DNA from: Diphasiastrum complanatum
Lineage: Eukaryota > Streptophyta > Lycopodiopsida > Lycopodiales > Lycopodiaceae
Assembly: GCA_029204225.1 (NCBI GenBank)
Contig: CM055110.1
Coordinates: forward strand, 33,033,444 to 33,097,443
DNA length: 64,000 nt
Reading direction: 5' to 3'
Shown here: positions 13,638 through 26,045 of the stretch, in pieces
Numbering within the stretch: position 1 is the first letter of the stretch
How the letters are laid out: each line of letters begins with the position of its first letter
Made by a program: the position numbers and the translations under genes
Notes under the pieces: generated by a model
What the model saw: the letters and a program-made list of their open reading frames with translations, nothing else
What the model was told of the DNA's origin: nothing
Databases searched by the model: none

Positions 13638-14109
13638 ATGTTTCGAGATGTCTACCTTTACTTCAGCAATTAGCTGCTCACTCCTGCAAAGTATCAAAGT
13701 GTCGTCCACATATACAGCCACTATGATGATCTGCCCATCTGTAACTCTGACATATACATTAGAATCAGCCAACAGAGGCTTGAATCCTGATGATTTCAGG
13801 GCTTGATCTTTCTTCTTGTACCATTGTCGGGTTGATTGTTTCAGACCGTAGATACTTTTGTGCATTCTGCATGCATAGTTAGGAAGTGAATTCGAGACAT
13901 ATCCTGGGGGTTGATCCATGTAGACCTCTTCGTCTAATTCGCCATGCAAGAAGGCTGTCTTCTTGTCCACAATGTGGATCCTGAGGTCATAAGCTGCTGC
14001 ATATGCAAATAACAGACGTGGGGACAAATGTTTGATGACAAGAGAGAAGGTTTCAGAGTAGTCAATACCATATCTATGAGAGAAACCTTTCGCTATCAGT
14101 CTTGCCTTG
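13638..14109 (-). pseudogene. isolated copia reverse-transcriptase fragment
   Basis: This is the same family as copia A, covering only RT fingers to palm: ARLIAKGFSHRYGIDYSETF, FLHGELDEEVYMDQPPGY, YGLKQSTRQW and the catalytic YVDDTLILC. Similarity to copia A ends abruptly at 14109 (CAAGGCAAGAC) and 13638 (TCGAAACATG). It has no stop codon over about 157 codons, unlike copia A, and keeps YVDD and the CGA codon that copia A lost. No LTRs or target duplication were seen. It is a fragment, not a working enzyme. Confidence 0.85.
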
Positions 14110-14695
14110 TTTTGCTTAAGAAAAGCGGCAAATATCAAAATATCCTCGATTTGAAGCCATAGAACTCTTAAAAATAAAGGTTTTTCCAGTGAAATCTGAA
14201 AAAGATTTTCAGGACCATGACTTACACGTGGTGTTCGAGATACATTCGAAGCACAAATAATAACTGCTGCTTTCACAAATCTGAACATAAAATACATCAA
14301 AACATCCAATGATTACTTATTACTGATGCTTTGATGGATCAGACTGAACTCTTGAAGACTTGAAAGTAGCTCCAACCATTATGTTTGGCAATGCACAACA
14401 CATTTTGGCCCAAATGGAAATGGAAAAAACAACTAGACCCTATCCTACTAAGGAGCACTTGAGAGGTTCATCCACCTACTTAGTACTAACTTCATTTATT
14501 ATATATTCACCAGTCGAAATTCTGGAGTCTTAAACATTATTATTTTGCTAGAGAAGATGATCCCTATACATAGTATGATTGTTCTTTACCGCCTCGATAT
14601 CTTCAGAATGTTGTAAGAATCTTAGACACTGATTGATAGGAACAGAGCCAATTGAAACTGCGAAACTGGGATGATTGTCTTTACATACCTACTGA
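14110..14695. other. intergenic DNA, nothing recognised
   Basis: An open frame runs from the RT fragment to about 14309 on minus, but its sequence matches no domain I know. The rest is AT-rich. Confidence 0.45.
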
Positions 14696-15570
14696 TTGAT
14701 AAGTGCTGATAAATTTCATGCATCTAATCCATTTCGAGATCCCGACCAGTTCAAAATTCACATGATGGATAAAGCGGCCATGATAATTATAACAAGATAA
14801 AATCTGAATTTTCAAGTTTTCTTTACACATAAGAATCGATCATTCAATCAGCTATTTTTTTTTATCTAGAAACCTTAAAAAACCTAGCTATGAGAGGTAA
14901 TTCGAGGGTGTGTCTCAATTTTTCAAGGTATTTCGAGGAACGTTTCAAGGTATTTCGAGGAATGTCTTGAGGGTGCGTGTCTTAATTTTTTGAGGTATTT
15001 CAAGAGGGTGTGTCAATTTTTCGAGGAACGTTTTGAGGTATTCTCGAGCCATTTTTGTGGTGTTTGCTTGCCATTTTTGATGTGTTTTCTGGCCAATTTT
15101 GAGGTGTTTTCTGGCCATGTTCGAGGTATTTTCGGGCCATTTTTGAAGTATTGACTCTAAAAATCGCTAAGAGAGTTAACTCTCGCATAAGGTGAAAATT
15201 TCATTGTTTGCAAGAGTTCCAAACCACGCCATTTTTAAGGTATTTTCTTGAGATTCTTGGGCCATTTCAGGATATTTTCGAGATACTTTCGGACCATTTT
15301 CGTCTTATTTCCGATCCATTTTCAAGGTTAGGGGTCAGATTCAAATAATTGCAAGTCTAATTGATTGATAATTGGTGATAATGCATTTAATCCATTTCGA
15401 GATCCCCACCAGTTCAAAATTCACATGATGGATAAGCCGGCCATGATAATTATAAAACAGATAAAATTTGAATTTTCAAGTTTTATTTACACACAAGAAT
15501 CGATGATTCAGTCAGCTATTTTTTTTATTTGGAAACCTTCAAAACCCAAGCTATGAAAAAACCCTAATTT
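14696..15570. repeat. pair of about 190-bp direct repeats around a TTTCGAGGTATTT array
   Basis: Copies at about 14696-14890 and 15358-15560 share ATTGATAA, AATCCATTTCGAGATCCC, AGTTCAAAATTCACATGATGG and GCTATTTTTTTT. Between them (14893-15345) a degenerate 20-35 bp unit recurs, based on TTTTCGAGGTATTTTCGGGC with a variant TGGCCATTTTTGAGGTG. The architecture resembles a tiny LTR element (TRIM) but no primer site or purine tract was found, so duplication is equally likely. Confidence 0.6.
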
Positions 15571-15584
15571 TTTTTTGTCAAATC

Positions 15585-15773
<189 letters not shown>

Positions 15774-15896
15774 TCGACTCGACTTCAGAGAATTTTACTA
15801 GACACGAATTGGACTAAATGCAGACTCAACTCGAATTGGACGAACTCAACTCGAATTGGATGAACTCTCTCTCAAAACACAAAAATTCTGAATTCA

Positions 15897-17028
<1,132 letters not shown>

Positions 17029-17214
17029 GCCGTCCATTGCCCCTCAACCCCTTTTCCGAAAAATACAACACCGCCTTCCTATTTTAGGCATTTTCTATTG
17101 GATTTCAATGCTCAGTCTCAAATCCATTCAATAATGAGCATCTTGAAAGCTGTATGTACTTATATAGAAAGCAGAAAAAGAAAGCTCGCAAAAATAAAAA
17201 AAATCCAATATCAA

Positions 17215-17395
17215 ATTTTTTCGACCCAATGATCGATTTAATCCAAAATCAGGATTTTTCAATAACAGATCAACTCGAAAAATCAGTAATTTTTTGATAC
17301 CCGAAATCAAAATTTTTTGATACCCAAAATCGGAATTTTCGATATGGGATTGACTTGGAAAATTTGTAATTTTTTGATACCCAAAATCAGACAAC
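17215..17395. repeat. short tandem repeats around TTTTTTGATACCC
   Basis: Three copies of ATTTTTTGATACCC(A/G)AAATC, plus related words (CAACTCGAAAAATCAGTAAT, GACTTGGAAAATTTGTAAT), form a loose 25-60 bp tandem unit. Confidence 0.65.
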
Positions 17396-17474
17396 CACCC
17401 GCCGTACTTTGGCCACATACATACACACACATACATCGGCCACCGGTCAACGACCATTGGCTTTCCTCCTAACC

Positions 17475-17478
<4 letters not shown>

Positions 17479-17517
<39 letters not shown>
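17479..17517 (+). repeat. CA microsatellite, about 39 bp
   Basis: Pure (CA)n. A shorter CATACACACACATACATC patch lies at 17417. Confidence 0.97.
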
Positions 17518-17520
<3 letters not shown>

Positions 17521-17769
17521 AATGTATCATAGCAAGGAAAAATGCACTTTCTGTCGATGTTTAAAATAGTAGAGAGTATAGCTCTAGCCTTCAAACAAAC
17601 AATGAATGCATTGATGGCAGACTCAAAGGTTTTTGTTACAAGCATTCTACTCTTTGTTTGATTTTTTGATGCATCTACAATAGAAGTTTCATGTATACGG
17701 CCGGTCCAAATAGAAATTTTAGATGGAATGCCCATTGTCAACAGACATACTTTTTGGTCTTTTGTGTGC

Positions 17770-17900
17770 CGGCTTTTTCGCTGTACCTACCAGCAAAAAT
17801 CATCAGTCGAGGGAAGGTGTTATAGCGGGATTGATGGTAGCAGTAATTCTCTTAGCAATTTTGGGATGTACATATTTTTTATATAAAAGAAGAGCTGGAG
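17770..17900 (+). pseudogene. possible transmembrane exon fragment
   Basis: After an acceptor-like TGTACCTACCAG (to about 17792), the frame reads EGVIAGLMVAVILLAILGC then TYFLYKRRAG. That is a hydrophobic segment of about 20 residues followed by a basic stop-transfer KRR, as in the membrane exon of a plant receptor-like kinase. No kinase or ectodomain exon is visible nearby and no clear donor follows. It could be a gene fragment or chance. Confidence 0.3.
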
Positions 17901-18157
17901 TTTTGCTCCTCCTTCGTTGTGTATTATCAACGATTTTTATGTTTCATGGTCTCAAGATACACCTAACAAGTTTATAGCTCCACTATATGTATTCTATCCT
18001 TCAACATCTTTATTTCTTGCTCTTATGTTGTATCTACCTTGCCTCACATGAACACACACTTCCAAAAATACGAGATGTACAAAACAAGCTAGATATGCGG
18101 TATATGCGAGATATGCCTGAAGTCGCTCTCTTGGCCTCTCTCTGACTCGGACTTTTG

Positions 18158-18319
<162 letters not shown>

Positions 18320-18649
18320 CGACTTTTTTAAAACGACTCCAATTTTTCCGAAAACTCGAATGTTTCGGATACATCTGCAGGAGGAGGAAGATAATATTTT
18401 TGAGTAATTGATTCGACATCGTCTTGTGATAGGTCGTCTAGGAAAATGAGGCTATGCTTACAAGTGGAGCAAGGAGAGGTGCCCTCAAATAATAAGAGCA
18501 GTCAATTCAATGCAGATCAAAGAATTTTCTCATATATTTCGAGGTCAATGTCAAAATCTTCTTGAAGTCTTTCATCTGCTTCTACCATCAAGGATAATGA
18601 TTCGTGAATGGTAACAAAAAATTTCAGAGCCAAGAAAGGGTTAAAAGTA

Positions 18650-18950
18650 AGAATGCTCTCTCTCACGGTTCCTCTCTCACGACTCCTCTCATTGTTCTAA
18701 CGGTTCTCACGGTGCTCTCTCTCTCACGGTTCCTCTCACTGTTCTAACGGTTCCCACGGTGCTCTCTCTCTCACGGTTCCTCTCACTTTTGTAACAATTC
18801 ACACGGTGCTCTCTCTCTCTCGCAGTTCCTCTCACTTTTGTAACAATTCACACGGTTCTCAGATGCTATCAATTCTCACGGGCCGTTGTTGATCCCTCCC
18901 AAACGACCGCAAAGGAGGTATTTGTGGCCCCTCCCTTCATAGTGTTTGCG
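18650..18950 (+). repeat. CTCTCACGGTTCCTCTCAC minisatellite and duplicated segment
   Basis: A roughly 50-bp unit (CTCACGGTTCCTCTCAC, TGTTCTAACGGTTC, CACGGTGCTCTCT) repeats about four times to 18880. It is followed by CCGTTGTTGATCCCTCCC, AACGACCGCAAAGGAGGT and GCCCCTCCCTTCAT. The same order returns at about 19480-19685, so the whole block was duplicated about 0.73 kb apart and the copies now flank a CT array. Confidence 0.7.
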
Positions 18951-19214
18951 TCCCCTCCACTCGCTCACTCACTAGCCATCGCTGATCTGCAAACACACCT
19001 TATACCTCAATGTACTCCTTACATGATTAACTATCTCATCATTTGGCATTATCTACAATCATATAAGGTGTTGATCTACAAATTGGACATCGTTGATCAA
19101 CAAACACACCTTATGATGGTGGTGTGATTCTTCATCTCTATCCGACAGTTGTGATAGCAAGCTCACGGCTCAAGGTTCCGATAGCAGGCTCTTCTCCTCA
19201 TGCTTCTAACAGCT

Positions 19215-19310
19215 TGTAGGTCGCGATCTTCAACAGCACTTGCCAGTTGCGATCTTCAACATTTCTTGCCAGTCGCGATCTTCAACAACTCTTGCCAGTT
19301 GCGATCCAAC
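19215..19310 (+). repeat. 30-bp tandem repeat, about three units
   Basis: The unit is approximately GCGATCTTCAACA followed by a variable word and CTTGCCAGT. A partial fourth unit ends it. Confidence 0.8.
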
Positions 19311-19329
19311 GGTTCTCATGATTTTCATG

Positions 19330-19447
<118 letters not shown>

Positions 19448-19674
19448 CGCTAAGGCCTGCATTTCACCGCACTCACTCACTCACTCACGGTTCTCATAGT
19501 TCTCACAGTGCTCAATCTCTCTCGGATGCTCTCGGTTCTCATGGTTCTCACGATGCTCTCTCTCTCACACACTCACGGTTCTCACGAAGCTCTCTCTCTC
19601 TCTCACATGCTATCGGTTCTCACAGGCCGTTGTTGACCCCTCCCAAACGACCGCAAAGGAGGTGTTTGCGGCCC

Positions 19675-20149
<475 letters not shown>

Positions 20150-20150
<1 letters not shown>

Positions 20151-20455
20151 CCTAGATCGAAAAATCAGCGTAAGATGTCAAAGACATACTGAATTTTCAA
20201 ATCATCGGCCGCCATTGCCCGTCAACGACGGGCACTCTTTACTAGTATATATATATTTAAACTTATGTATACTTTTGTATGCATGGGGATTTATGCATCC
20301 TCCTCCCCTCACCCATGCATAAACATTTTTTGAACTAAAAATGATGGAGAGCTCAGAGGAGAATGCATGTATATGAAACATGATGCATGGCCCTACCCCC
20401 CATTTCTCATGCATGCATCTAAGGGGCCCACTCCTACCTTAACCATTGTCACACC
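20150..20455 (+). repeat. inverted-repeat arm 1 with Helitron-like 3' end
   Basis: This segment matches 29100-29410 in reverse complement. At 20218-20247 it holds a perfect 7-bp hairpin, GCCCGTC-AAC-GACGGGC, then ACTCTTTACTAG and T. A hairpin about 10 bases before CTRR followed by T is the signature of a Helitron 3' terminus. Against a simple reading, similarity between the two arms continues past CTAG (ATATATATTTAAACTT onward), so CTAG is not the outer limit of the repeated unit. Confidence 0.5.
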
Positions 20456-20499
20456 CCAGGTGCACCCTCCACCCATGCACCATGCGCCCTGCTTGGTGG

Positions 20500-20990
20500 T
20501 GCGACCTCATGAGCCTGAGCCTCAACTTGAGCCCGAGGCCGAGAGAGAGAGATGGGTGGGCATGGAGGTTTGAAAATTCTTCGAGAGAAGATTTGAAATG
20601 TGTATAATTTTGAAAACAACGAGCGAGTTCGTAAAGATGAGGGGGAGGCATCTCGGAGGGAGCGAGTTCTCAAAGATGAGGAGGCATAGTGGAGGGAGCA
20701 AGTTTATAAAGATGAGGAGGAGGCATCGCGGCAGGAGTAGGTTGAGCAACACAAGGCCGAAACTCTTAGAGAAGCAGCTAGATCAAAGAAGCAGCAGGAG
20801 AGCCATGTTCGTAATAAAACGATAAGTTAGATGTTATTCCCGAAGAGACATCGAGAGTGGTCATTTGGGTTGCATCTGTGGATCAAGATGAATAGGCGCT
20901 CGAGTTTTTTATGCAAGCTACAAAGCCATGAATGGGCTGATCAATGAGACTGCAAAGCTTAAATCAATGATGGGAACTCTTTGGCAACTA
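20500..20990 (+). pseudogene. decayed gene for a charged, coiled-coil-like protein
   Basis: A frame beginning EPEPQLEPEAERERW (about 20508) continues, after breaks, as ERVRKDEGEASRRERVLKDE, REQVYKDEEEASRQE and REAARSKKQQ. This is an 18-20 residue charged repeat, interrupted by TAG at about 20685 and 20738. Further on EETSRVVIW can be read. The repeated charged heptad-like pattern suggests a helical rod, but I do not recognise the family. Confidence 0.4.
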
Positions 20991-21354
20991 GAATGAGCCT
21001 GTTATAGTGTCGCCTTCAACGATATGTGTGAAGTTTTGTGTTTTAGAAGTTATTGTGTTTTAGAAGTTATTGTGTGAATTACAAAGGGCCCTGTTGTGAG
21101 TCAGAGTTGGCATGCAAATCTACTTAGGTTGTGTGTTTAATGTGGAGGATGCGAATCTGCTTAGGTTGTATGTTTAATGTGGATGATGGTCTCACCAGAA
21201 GTTTGAGTATTGCATCTATGCATTATGAAGTCTTGCTTGCAAGAATTCATGTTGATTCTATGATAAAGAGTGAGAAGTAGCCTGTGTCTTAGTAATGGCA
21301 GCATCCTTTCCCTGGGCAAAAGGTTCTAGGAGCCAAAAAAATAGTCAATGGATC

Positions 21355-21965
21355 AATGCGAGCCTACATTCCATTCCAGTGCACATTTGGTAGCCTATGG
21401 TAGTCCTACGTGGCTTACGACATGGGAAGTATCAACCCTACATGGTCTTCCATGTGGCAGGCCTACATGGCTTGCCACTTGGTAGCTTGCGAGCCCCACC
21501 GCTTTCTCTCTATGTCCACACAAGCCTACGTGCTTGCATGACAAACATGAGGCCTATCACATGCCAATGTGGTCTGCCATGCAAGCCTATGGTAGGCCTA
21601 CATGGCTTGCTATGTGTCAGCTTTTGAGCCCACCTCTCTCTATATCTCTCTCTCTAGGTCCACTCAGGCCTATATCGTAGAGCTCTATTGCAGAAGCCTA
21701 TGGTAGGCCAACATGGCTTGCCATGTGGCAAACCCCAAGCTTGCATGATCTGCCATGTGGCAGGCCTACTTGGCTTGCCATGTGGCAACCTATGTAGGCT
21801 TGCTAGATAGTAGGCCTATGTGGCCTACTACACAAGCCTATGGTAGGCCATGTGGCAAGCCACACAAGCCTATGGTAGGCCTACGTGGCTTGCCACATGG
21901 ACAGACCCAAGCCTACATGGTTTCCATGTGGCAGGCCTACGTGGCAACTTTCGAGGCCCAAAACT
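21355..21965. repeat. TAGGCCTA / TGGCTTGCCA palindrome-rich array
   Basis: About 600 bp built from AAGCCTATGGTAGGCC, TACATGGCTTGCCA and TGTGGCAGGCCTAC in varying order. Many words are their own reverse complement (TAGGCCTA, GGCAAGCC against GGCTTGCC), so the tract is both tandem and inverted. The open frames crossing it are repeat artefacts. No mobile-element end is evident. Confidence 0.8.
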
Positions 21966-21999
21966 ACCCTAGATAAGTAATAGTGACCATCTGACAAAT

Positions 22000-23280
22000 A
22001 TCCTCGGATGGAAACTGTGTAATGGCAAGGGTGAAAGGCTCATGAATCATGTCAGGAACTGTAGAAATATCATGAGGCAAATCACAAACCTCAAGCAAAG
22101 ATCCATGGAATAAAGTGAAAGAAGATACAACCTGATCACCAATAGCGAGGGAACCAGCAAACGTGGACCTGCAAAAAACTTATAGAAATCAGCAGGAACA
22201 AGCCGTAACGGACTCAAGAGATGGAGATATAGAGACCAATGAAAAAGATACTGCACCAACCACCGAACCAGGAGGGCTATTGGAGGTAGGCGCAAAAGTA
22301 ATAGTAGAAATACCACCAAGGTATACGGCCTCAATATCAATGAAACCATGAATGACCACCGAATTCGATATCTGTGAATCAAGGCATATAGGCGCAAGGC
22401 ACATAGCAACAACTTGTAAATTCGGAGCAGCATCAACCTAAGTAAGAGGACCCACGGTCGGTAAAAGTGGAGTAGCAATTGATGTACTATGAATGGAAAG
22501 AAGAGCTGCATCATGAGCTTTTGGCAGGCTATGCATAAACTGCTTCCCGGTAACCAACTGATAGTCACGCTGGGAATCAATACCAGAAAGTAAATGATGC
22601 CGACCAACATGTGTAAAAGAGAGTGTCTGCTGAGAAAGATCCACAACAACAATACCAACAAGTGACGAAAACCAATCTGCCCCAGAAATAATGTCATAGC
22701 ACTCTAGAGGAATAAAATTGAAATTTGCCTATCTAAAGAAGTCAACAATGCTATAGTCCAAGCCCTGAAACATCTGAGATGGAAAAAGAATGAGAATGAG
22801 CAACCTCAGCACTGAGAGACTGTGTAGCAGAAATAGGTGTAGCACGAACCCTGGTGGAAATGTAACTGCTACAAATGAATGTGTATTGCCAGTATCCACC
22901 AAAGCAATATACTCTCGTCCCAAAATGCGAACACGTAACCGAATAGAATGAGGACCAGGATGCCCACTAGCCCAAGTAGCATAAGCAAGCTGTGCATGAC
23001 AAGCGGGTCAATTGGCTCATCAACAGAATGTGGGTCAGGAGCATCAAGAATATGGATATAAACATCAAAATCATCAGAAGTAAGAGCCTCATGGTAAAAA
23101 AACAGCGGTAGGAGGACCAGGAGGAACGATAGTAGAAGAGGCCAAAGTAGGAGAAGCAGTGGAATGAGAGCAAGAAAAACGAGAAGAAGTAGATAACTCA
23201 GGATACTTATGCTGCAAGGCAGTAGCCAAGAAGATAGCATCTACGTTTGTCATCATCCCAACTTAGTCTAACTCCAAAAT
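22000..23280 (-). pseudogene. retroelement gag-protease remnant (gypsy C)
   Basis: On minus, EYIALVDTGNTHSF (about 22910-22870) is a retroviral-type aspartic protease active site, D-T-G. Further on DIISGADWFSSLVGIVV and DLSQQTLSF match the second protease block (I-I-L-G-x-D-W-L). Upstream (22930-23240) is a Ser/Pro-rich stretch as in a gag C-terminus. Several frameshifts break it and no reverse transcriptase follows toward 22000. Confidence 0.65.
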
Positions 23281-23659
23281 AACCAAAAATGGCACAGAAA
23301 CAACCAATCAAGATAGATAATAATCAGAAAATAAGGGGCTGAGAAAGTGGAATAATAGACAGCAAATGTGCAAGTCCAATAAGTAGAAGGGTTCTAAGAA
23401 AATGGAAAAAGGAAGGAGGAGGGCATGGAAAATAACAAATATGAGAGGGAAATAGGGGGCTGAAAAAAGAGCAGTATGTGAACAAAAAGAGAGCAAGTAG
23501 GTGCAAAAAGGAAGTACAAATGGGCACAAGCCATACCTGGGTGGGTGCTGATTGACAAAATTTCCAGATTTCACACGTGTGGGGAATGCCCACAAGTATG
23601 ATGGATCTAATTGAGCTTTGTGATTAGCACAATAACCTGATTCTAGATTGATTAACAAG

Positions 23660-24343
23660 ATCTAGTTCAAAAGATATGGCTAAATGACAATCTAGCATGC
23701 TAAGCATCAGAATATGATAACAATAAATCAATAATGAGCAAAAGTACAAGATATCAATGTATTAGCATTAGCCTCAACACGAGTTAGAGAGAGAAAGATA
23801 GAGAGATAACAAGCAAAAGTTTTGTGGATCCAAAATGGAATGAGATAGCTCAAAGCTTTGGTTTTTCATCACAAAATATGAGGAGAGCTACACATATTTA
23901 TGGAGTTTGAGGTAGCTCGAGGTTGAACCACATCCATCCATCATTTAATGACATCTAAAGTGAAAACTAGAGTCTATGTGACATTTGTCACTTCTCATGC
24001 ATGAAACTCTACCAACTTTTTCCAAGTGTGCTAGTTCTAACTAGAAATGTACAAATCATCATGCATGTGTCCATTACACTTTGTGCATGCCTTGCATGTC
24101 ACTATGGATCACTTACAATTAATGCATGTGAATTGCCACGAGTTTCTACAAGCATAATTTTGCTAATTCTATGTCTACAAACTATATGCAAGTTGTACTC
24201 ATCATTCTAGATGTGACATATCCATGTAGCTCAAGTTCTATCTAGGCCAAACTTGGCATTTTGCATTTTTGAATAACATACTTGCATGGTACAATATTTG
24301 TAGCAAGCCTAAAGTCAAGATGGATTAGTTTTCCATTTCAACA
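23660..24343 (-). repeat. 3' LTR of copia B (left edge approximate)
   Basis: On minus, the purine tract TTTTTAGGAGAAG is followed by TGTTGAAATGG at 24343, a typical copia LTR start. A TATA-like CCATAAATATG lies near 23900 on minus. The far end could not be fixed: no CA terminus with a target duplication was identified around 23.6-23.8 kb. Confidence 0.6.
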
Positions 24344-24360
24344 CTTCTCCTAAAAACAAT

Positions 24361-26045
24361 CTATATTGACTTGAACATTGATCTTGGTATTACTCCAAGA
24401 TCGGCTCTATGCTTGATGAAGGAACTTTTGCTCAAAGGTTTGGTGAGCATATCAGCAATACAAGATGATGTGTCGATGTGCTCCAAGTAGATTTCCCCTC
24501 CAATGAGCTTCTCTCTCACGAAGTGATGTGCAACTTCTATATGCTTGCTCCTTGCTTGGAATATCGGGTTGTTGGCAAGGGCTTGGGCTAAAATGTTGTC
24601 ACACATGATCATAAGTAGATCCTCTTCCATGATTATCTTTAGCTCCACTAGCAACCTCTTGATCCAAAGCACTTCCTTTGTTGTTGTAGTGAGCGCCTTG
24701 TACTCAGCTTCACATGATGAGAGTGATACAGTATCTTGCTTTTTGGAAAGCCATCCTCCAAGATATATGACATAAACACTTGTAGATTTTGGATCTGCTC
24801 TATCACTTGCAAAATTTGAGTCAGAATAACCAACAATGGAAAGATCTTCACTTTTGTACAATAAACCATAATCAAAAGTTGAAGATATATATCTAAGCAC
24901 TCTCTTGGCCATTTTTCAATAATAAATAGTAGGATTTTGCATAGCCTGGCTCAACTTATGAACACTAAAGCTTATGTCAGGTCTAGTTATTGTGAGCCAA
25001 ATTAAGGGGGCCTATAAGACTCCTAAAAAGTGTGATGTCCACGAAGGATCTTTCATCACCTTTGTTAGGGTCTTTTACATTTTGCTTCACAGGAGTTTCT
25101 ATACTCTTACAATCTAACATATTGAACTTTTTAAACATCGAAAGAGCATACTTGGATTGACATACAAAAGCTTTATCTTTAAGAAAATCAATTTCTAATC
25201 CTAGAATGTAGTGAATTTTTCCAAGATCTTGCATCTTGAATTCTTTTCCAAGTGCAATCTTGGTTTCCTCAACTAACTTGATACAACTTCATGTTAGAAT
25301 GATATTATCATCATAAATAAGAAGGATGACAATATATTTATCAAAAAATTTGACATATAAGGAAGGATCATAGTTACTGAAATTAAATCCTAGTGACTCA
25401 AGAAAGGTGTAAAGTCGAGACTACCATGACCTTGGAGCTTGCTTTAGTCCTATAAACTATTGAAGAGCAAGCAAACTTTGACTTTGTCATGGATGAACCC
25501 AATAGGCTGATCCATATAAATCTCTTCTTCTAGATATCCATTTAGAAATGCATTAGAGACATCTAGTTGAAGAACTTGCCAATTGAAAAAACAAGCAACA
25601 GAAATTATGATTCTAATTGATACCATCTTTGCAATTGGAGCAAAAGTCTCCTCATAATCAATTGAGTCCATAAACTTGAGCAAAACCTTTAGCACAAAGT
25701 CTAGCCTTGTACTTGTTGATTGTGCCATCTTGATTATACTTGACTTGAAAAACCCACTTGCAACCAATGATGTGCTTGTTGGATGGAAGATCCACAAGCC
25801 CCCATGTCTTATTGGCCATCAAAGCATCATATTCCTCCTTCATGGCAAGGTACCATTCCTTTGAGTTGAGTGCATCATATACATCTTTTGGCTCCTCATG
25901 AGAAATAAAATAAGCACAATTAGTGGAGTTGATTTCCACTTGCTTGCCTCTATCTTCATAGGTAAGCCTCCTAGGCTCGGATCGTTCTCTTTGAGATCTC
26001 CTTGGTGAAAAGATTTGAGGTGACTCGTTTTTGCTCCTCCTATGC
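24361..26045 (-). pseudogene. copia B pol: RT and RNase H, 5'-truncated and decayed
   Basis: RT begins near 26000 and runs to 24983: [19 protein letters not shown] and [35 protein letters not shown], then IHYILGLEI. The catalytic YVDD is YDDN (about 25298, LIYDDNIILT). RNase H (24912-24361) has GYSDSNFASD, SSCEAEY, ARSKHIEV and ADMLTKPL. Gag, protease and integrase are absent. The 5' side stops against gene copy A near 26.0-26.05 kb. At least four frame breaks occur. It differs from copia A in sequence and is a separate family. Confidence 0.88.

Noticed and set aside
20218-20247. Intrinsic terminator at the GCCCGTC-GACGGGC hairpin
   Set aside because: Bacterial-type terminators do not apply here, and the following CTAGT and the repeat context fit a mobile-element end better.
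21355-21965. CRISPR-like array
   Set aside because: Units are not regularly spaced, there are no unique spacers, and the context is a eukaryotic genome.
22047-22697. 216-codon leucine-rich frame on minus
   Set aside because: It is a shifted reading of the gag-protease remnant; the protease frame with DTG and ADWF blocks is the meaningful one.
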